From positions 54,791,300 to 54,855,299 of the forward strand of contig OZ024745.1 of assembly GCA_964016885.1 (NCBI GenBank): a DNA stretch of 64,000 nt, written 5' to 3'. Shown here one piece after another: positions 61,281-64,000 of the stretch (position 1 is the stretch's first letter; each line of letters begins with the position of its first letter). The notes under the pieces were generated by a model. The model was given only the letters and a program-made list of their open reading frames with translations. It did not search any database and was not told the DNA's origin. The translations under genes and the position numbers were made by a program. The DNA comes from Eledone cirrhosa. Taxonomy: Eukaryota > Mollusca > Cephalopoda > Octopoda > Eledonidae.

Positions 61281-61403
61281 TCCGAATTTCCAATCATTTG
61301 TGAAGCGAAACCGTCGGTAATAGCATTCTGGACAGGTGAATATTTAAATCGTATTTTAATTCATATAAAAGATTGTTTAATGTTTGCTTGTTCCGCTTAT
61401 CTC

Positions 61404-61407
<4 letters not shown>
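61281..61407 (+). repeat. Direct repeat, unit 2
   Basis: Second copy of the 60804 block, 477 bases downstream. It starts inside a perfect 10-bp hairpin 'ttggaaattc-tcc-gaatttccaa' (61271-61293) and ends on (AT)n. Confidence 0.8.

Positions 61408-61500
<93 letters not shown>
61407..61500. repeat. (AT)n microsatellite
   Basis: Long AT array with single-base TTT interruptions. Confidence 0.95.
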
Positions 61501-61502
<2 letters not shown>

Positions 61503-61506
61503 AATA

Positions 61507-61590
61507 AGGAACTGATTATGCAGAGCGGTTGCGGGTCAAGCAGAAATTGAAAATTAGAATTGGTGCTCTGAAATACCGATATATATATGA

Positions 61591-61628
<38 letters not shown>

Positions 61629-61946
61629 TCATATATATATCGCAACCGCTCTGCATAATCAGTTCCTGATTATTACTAGAATTCTATAAGAATCAAACAT
61701 TCATGATTTTCAGCAAACAGGTGGAGTAGTTAGCTTTGATAAGCACCAAAAAGTGCGAAACAGAGCTCTGTCAGCTTTATCTCCCCTGTTTGCTGAAAAT
61801 TAAAGTAAGTGAGATTGTCACTACTCTAAAATAATAGCGTAAGGTCTTCGAAATGCTTTTAATTAAGCATACAGTGTATTGCAAAATACACTATATATAC
61901 ATTCATATATATATATGAATGTATGTATAGTATATTTGGCAATATA

Positions 61947-61950
<4 letters not shown>
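61507..61950 (+). mobile_element. Small repeat family B, copy 2, with foldback ends
   Basis: The left part (61507-61590) is an inverted copy of the family's own 5' segment: 'gaactgattatgcagagcgg' at 61510 and its complement at 61648, and 'ttggtgctctgaaat', the complement of the start of copy 1. The right part (61876-61950) is again a foldback of its 3' segment ('gtattgcaaaatacacta' against 'tagtatatttggcaatatac'). Between them lie the unique body and a hammerhead-like fold. No ORF. Confidence 0.65.
61707..61799 (+). ncRNA. Hammerhead-like fold in family B copy 2, core mutated
   Basis: Helix I is long: TTTTCAGCAAACAGG (61707-61721) pairs with its exact complement at 61785-61799, plus GGAG/CTCC and AGCT/AGCT inner segments. 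The core TTGATAA (61736-61742) replaces CTGATGA, changing C3 and G8. Helix II GCAC/GTGC is perfect (61743-61756), GAA at 61757-61759, helix III ACAG-AGCT-CTGT (61760-61771), C17 at 61772. G8 is a catalytic residue in hammerheads, so this copy should be inactive; the fold itself is well kept. Confidence 0.6.

Positions 61951-61951
<1 letters not shown>

Positions 61952-62002
<51 letters not shown>
61952..62002. repeat. (AT)n microsatellite
   Basis: Pure AT at the 3' end of family B copy 2. Confidence 0.95.
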
Positions 62003-62004
<2 letters not shown>

Positions 62005-63553
62005 ATTGCTCATAATTGAATGAAGGTTTGCATATTTTTATCTTTTTGATATCCTACAGGATCATAAACTCATTTTGTAGCATAACATAGCTACTTTGCT
62101 GGTCAGGATTATTTTCAAGCTACCTCTGTGTGAAATATATCGATCGAAATCAATAGAACTTAATACACTATAATAAATATATCAGAGTTGATTAAATTGT
62201 GGCAGTGGTTCTTCTTTTTCGGAATAGTATTTGAATATTTATCAAGACTTGATATTGCTGGAAGTCGAATCCCACGTTGAAAGATGCTAAAAAAAAAAAA
62301 AGGGAATAAAAAATAATGAAGATTGATTCGCCCAATCTTCTCTCAAGTTGTGAAATGCACGAACTATTAAAAACTAAATAAATCTTCTTTTATTTATTTT
62401 TTCACTTTGGCTTTCCCTATTTGTGCAGTTGATGGATTTTCATCTTGCCTTTTTAATTATATCATTGTATATTTTACGATATTTTTGTGTTTCAATTTAT
62501 CTTGCATCTTCTACTTTGTGCTCGATTTTCCTATCGGAGAATGTGATAAAGAAGAAATCATTCGCTCCATCATCTCAATAAATTTTGAAAAAAAAAAATA
62601 AAAAAAAATCAAAGTAAAGGAATGAAATACAAAAAGAAAAAAGCAAGTGCAGTTTCAAACACTTACTGTTGAAATGGCTTCAATGTGAAAAAGTAAGTTA
62701 TAGATTTCTGTTTTATCATTTGTTTATAAACCACGAGAGAGCATGATAAACATATAAGTATAAAATGGAAAGACTTTGAGATGCATATTTTCTATCTGTT
62801 TTATTTTTTTAAGAAACAGAATTTAAAAAATGGAAGAACGGAACATATTAACGATAAAACTAGGAATTAATGTTTTGTATTATTATAATTTTCGTCCTTT
62901 GAAGTCAACAAAATAAAATGGAACTGAAGTTATATAAGAAGATACCTTATATAATCCAAAGAAAAAGCCGTTGGAAATCTGAAGGAAATAGTTCAGTTGA
63001 AAGACTTATGTGACTCTCGAAAATGTCAACATCAGAGGAAAATGAAAACATCAGAGGAAAATTCTGCGCCGCCATCATGATATGGCACATATCTTCGAAA
63101 ACAGATTTCGTCATTGAAAATATTACCATGTTATGGGACGGACCATTAGAAATGGGTGGGGAAATAAACGCAAACATGGCATGTACAATAATTAATATAT
63201 CTGAAAACTAGCTGAATAGCCGGCCGTTGCTCGGGATTTGCTCTAGGGTTCTTATATATTTGATATATATTTATCCTTCTCGAGCCTCGTGAAGTAAATA
63301 CGTTTGTTTATATTGTGTTATTGTGTATGCAAAAATATCTGTACACGAATATATAAATAACAGTACAGAGAAGTACGGAATACCTCGGCCTCGGGTTGGT
63401 GTCTAGATTTTGTGCTTATAAAAAAAGTTCGTCGTACATTACCAGGGTTTTTTTCCGTTCGTAGAAAATGAATACTTTATCGCCAATTAAATACTTGTGT
63501 TTATATGTGTATGCAAACATATCTGTACGCGAATATATAATTATATATATATA
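62003..63553. other. Non-coding stretch
   Basis: AT-rich with A runs at 62289 and 62590. A 62-codon plus frame at 63023-63211 (starts MSTSEENENIRGKFCAAIMI) contains a tandem 'catcagaggaaaa' and is unrecognised. Text at 63302-63360 and 63495-63541 ('tgtgtatgcaaa', 'atatctgtac.cgaatatata') is a short direct repeat. Confidence 0.45.
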
Positions 63554-63672
63554 TATTAAAATAACAGATTAAAGTTTAAGCAAAGAATCGCTGCTTTCAC
63601 CCTTAACGGGATCTTCTGAAACTAAAATAATAAATCTGTGAACGCAGAAGTAAATGTTTCGAAAAACGTTAC
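63554..63672 (-). repeat. Dispersed repeat family A, copy 5
   Basis: Matches copies 1 and 4 through 'gttttgaaac...'-equivalent 'cgaaaaacgtt', then stops; (AT)n flanks it on both sides. Confidence 0.7.
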
Positions 63673-63673
63673 A

Positions 63674-63677
<4 letters not shown>

Positions 63678-63713
<36 letters not shown>

Positions 63714-63738
63714 TATATACACACACACACACACACCG
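63678..63738. repeat. (AT)n-(CA)n microsatellite
   Basis: AT to 63708, then CA to 63737. Confidence 0.9.
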
Positions 63739-64000
63739 CGTCATAATGACGTAGTGCAGACAGCCAGGCATACAGACAGATATTATAAGGGCGCAACGTA
63801 ATATCTATGAATCTATCTAAAAAGAGAAAGACTAAGAGAGAGAGAAAGAGATCGCTAAATCGCCTAATGCGGTCCCTAGGTCATTGAAAATTTGAAATTG
63901 TTTTGGATCAGAACACTCAATAGGACCATAAGTATTGCATGTGTAAGGTTTGAAAACAATCGGTTGGGTGGTTCTCGAGTTTTAGTGAGTGTATATACAG
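63739..64000. other. Unclassified right edge
   Basis: Relatively GC-balanced; a short GA-rich run at 63829-63852. No gene or known repeat recognised; may be part of an element cut by the window edge. Confidence 0.4.

Noticed and set aside
63023..63211. 62-residue plus-strand frame as a gene
   Set aside because: Has an internal tandem repeat, no recognisable domain and no transcript signals; reported only as part of the non-coding stretch.

Overview
This window looks like non-coding, repeat-dominated DNA from a cephalopod, most likely an octopus. The reasons are: several copies of a tRNA-derived SINE whose body I recognise from octopus and squid (a 'gtcgataaaataaagtacca' block, then 'ctggccttgtgcc'), AT-rich sequence, a very high density of (AT)n, (CA)n and (CT)n microsatellites, and a mix of Tx1-like and RTE-like LINEs, Penelope-like elements (PLEs) and mariner/hAT-like DNA transposons. 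No rRNA gene, confident functional tRNA gene, CRISPR array or bacterial-type operon is visible. Most long open frames are translated microsatellites.

Layout. 0.3-3.6 kb: microsatellites, a 1.65-kb element with hAT-like 14-bp inverted ends (822-2477), a palindrome made of two PLE 3' ends (2515-2966), and an RTE-type LINE C-terminus (3.1-3.6). 6.6-7.2 kb: large (CAT)n arrays. 8.9-10.6 kb: 5'-truncated PLE on the minus strand (end of RT plus GIY-YIG nuclease). 13.6-14.4 kb: a second PLE 3' end. 14.6-14.9 kb: a small repeat (family B) carrying a hammerhead-ribozyme-like core. 17.3, 24.1 and 24.3 kb: SINEs. 24.8-30.7 kb: a nearly full-length but broken Tx1-like LINE (zinc-knuckle ORF1; endonuclease-RT ORF2). 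32.0-32.3 kb: the best candidate host coding exon in the window. 34.0-36.0 kb: RTE-like LINE, minus strand. 39.7-44.9 kb: a second Tx1-like copy split by a 1.8-kb insertion. 46.3-47.2 kb: mariner relic with unusually long inverted ends. 48.6-49.6 kb: two palindromes. 50.2-56.7 kb: AT-rich DNA with almost nothing recognisable. 57.4-58.7 kb: another LINE with C-terminal zinc fingers. 60.0-62.0 kb: a 577-bp near-perfect palindrome, a direct repeat and a second family B copy.

Two themes tie the window together. First, at least seven long inverted repeats are present, able to fold into long hairpins if transcribed. Second, self-cleaving-ribozyme-like motifs recur. Three PLE 3' ends (2.66, 9.2 and 13.9 kb) carry a minimal hammerhead fold with compensatory changes in helix II. 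Family B carries a separate hammerhead-like fold with a long helix I. Many (AT)n arrays sit directly on the 3' ends of these elements, so much of the microsatellite load appears to be retroelement tails.

Protein-coding content of the host is uncertain. The small ORF at 32058-32228 (acceptor site, good start context, poly(A) signal) and a 97-bp exon-like segment at 22436-22532 are the only candidates I would defend, both at modest confidence.
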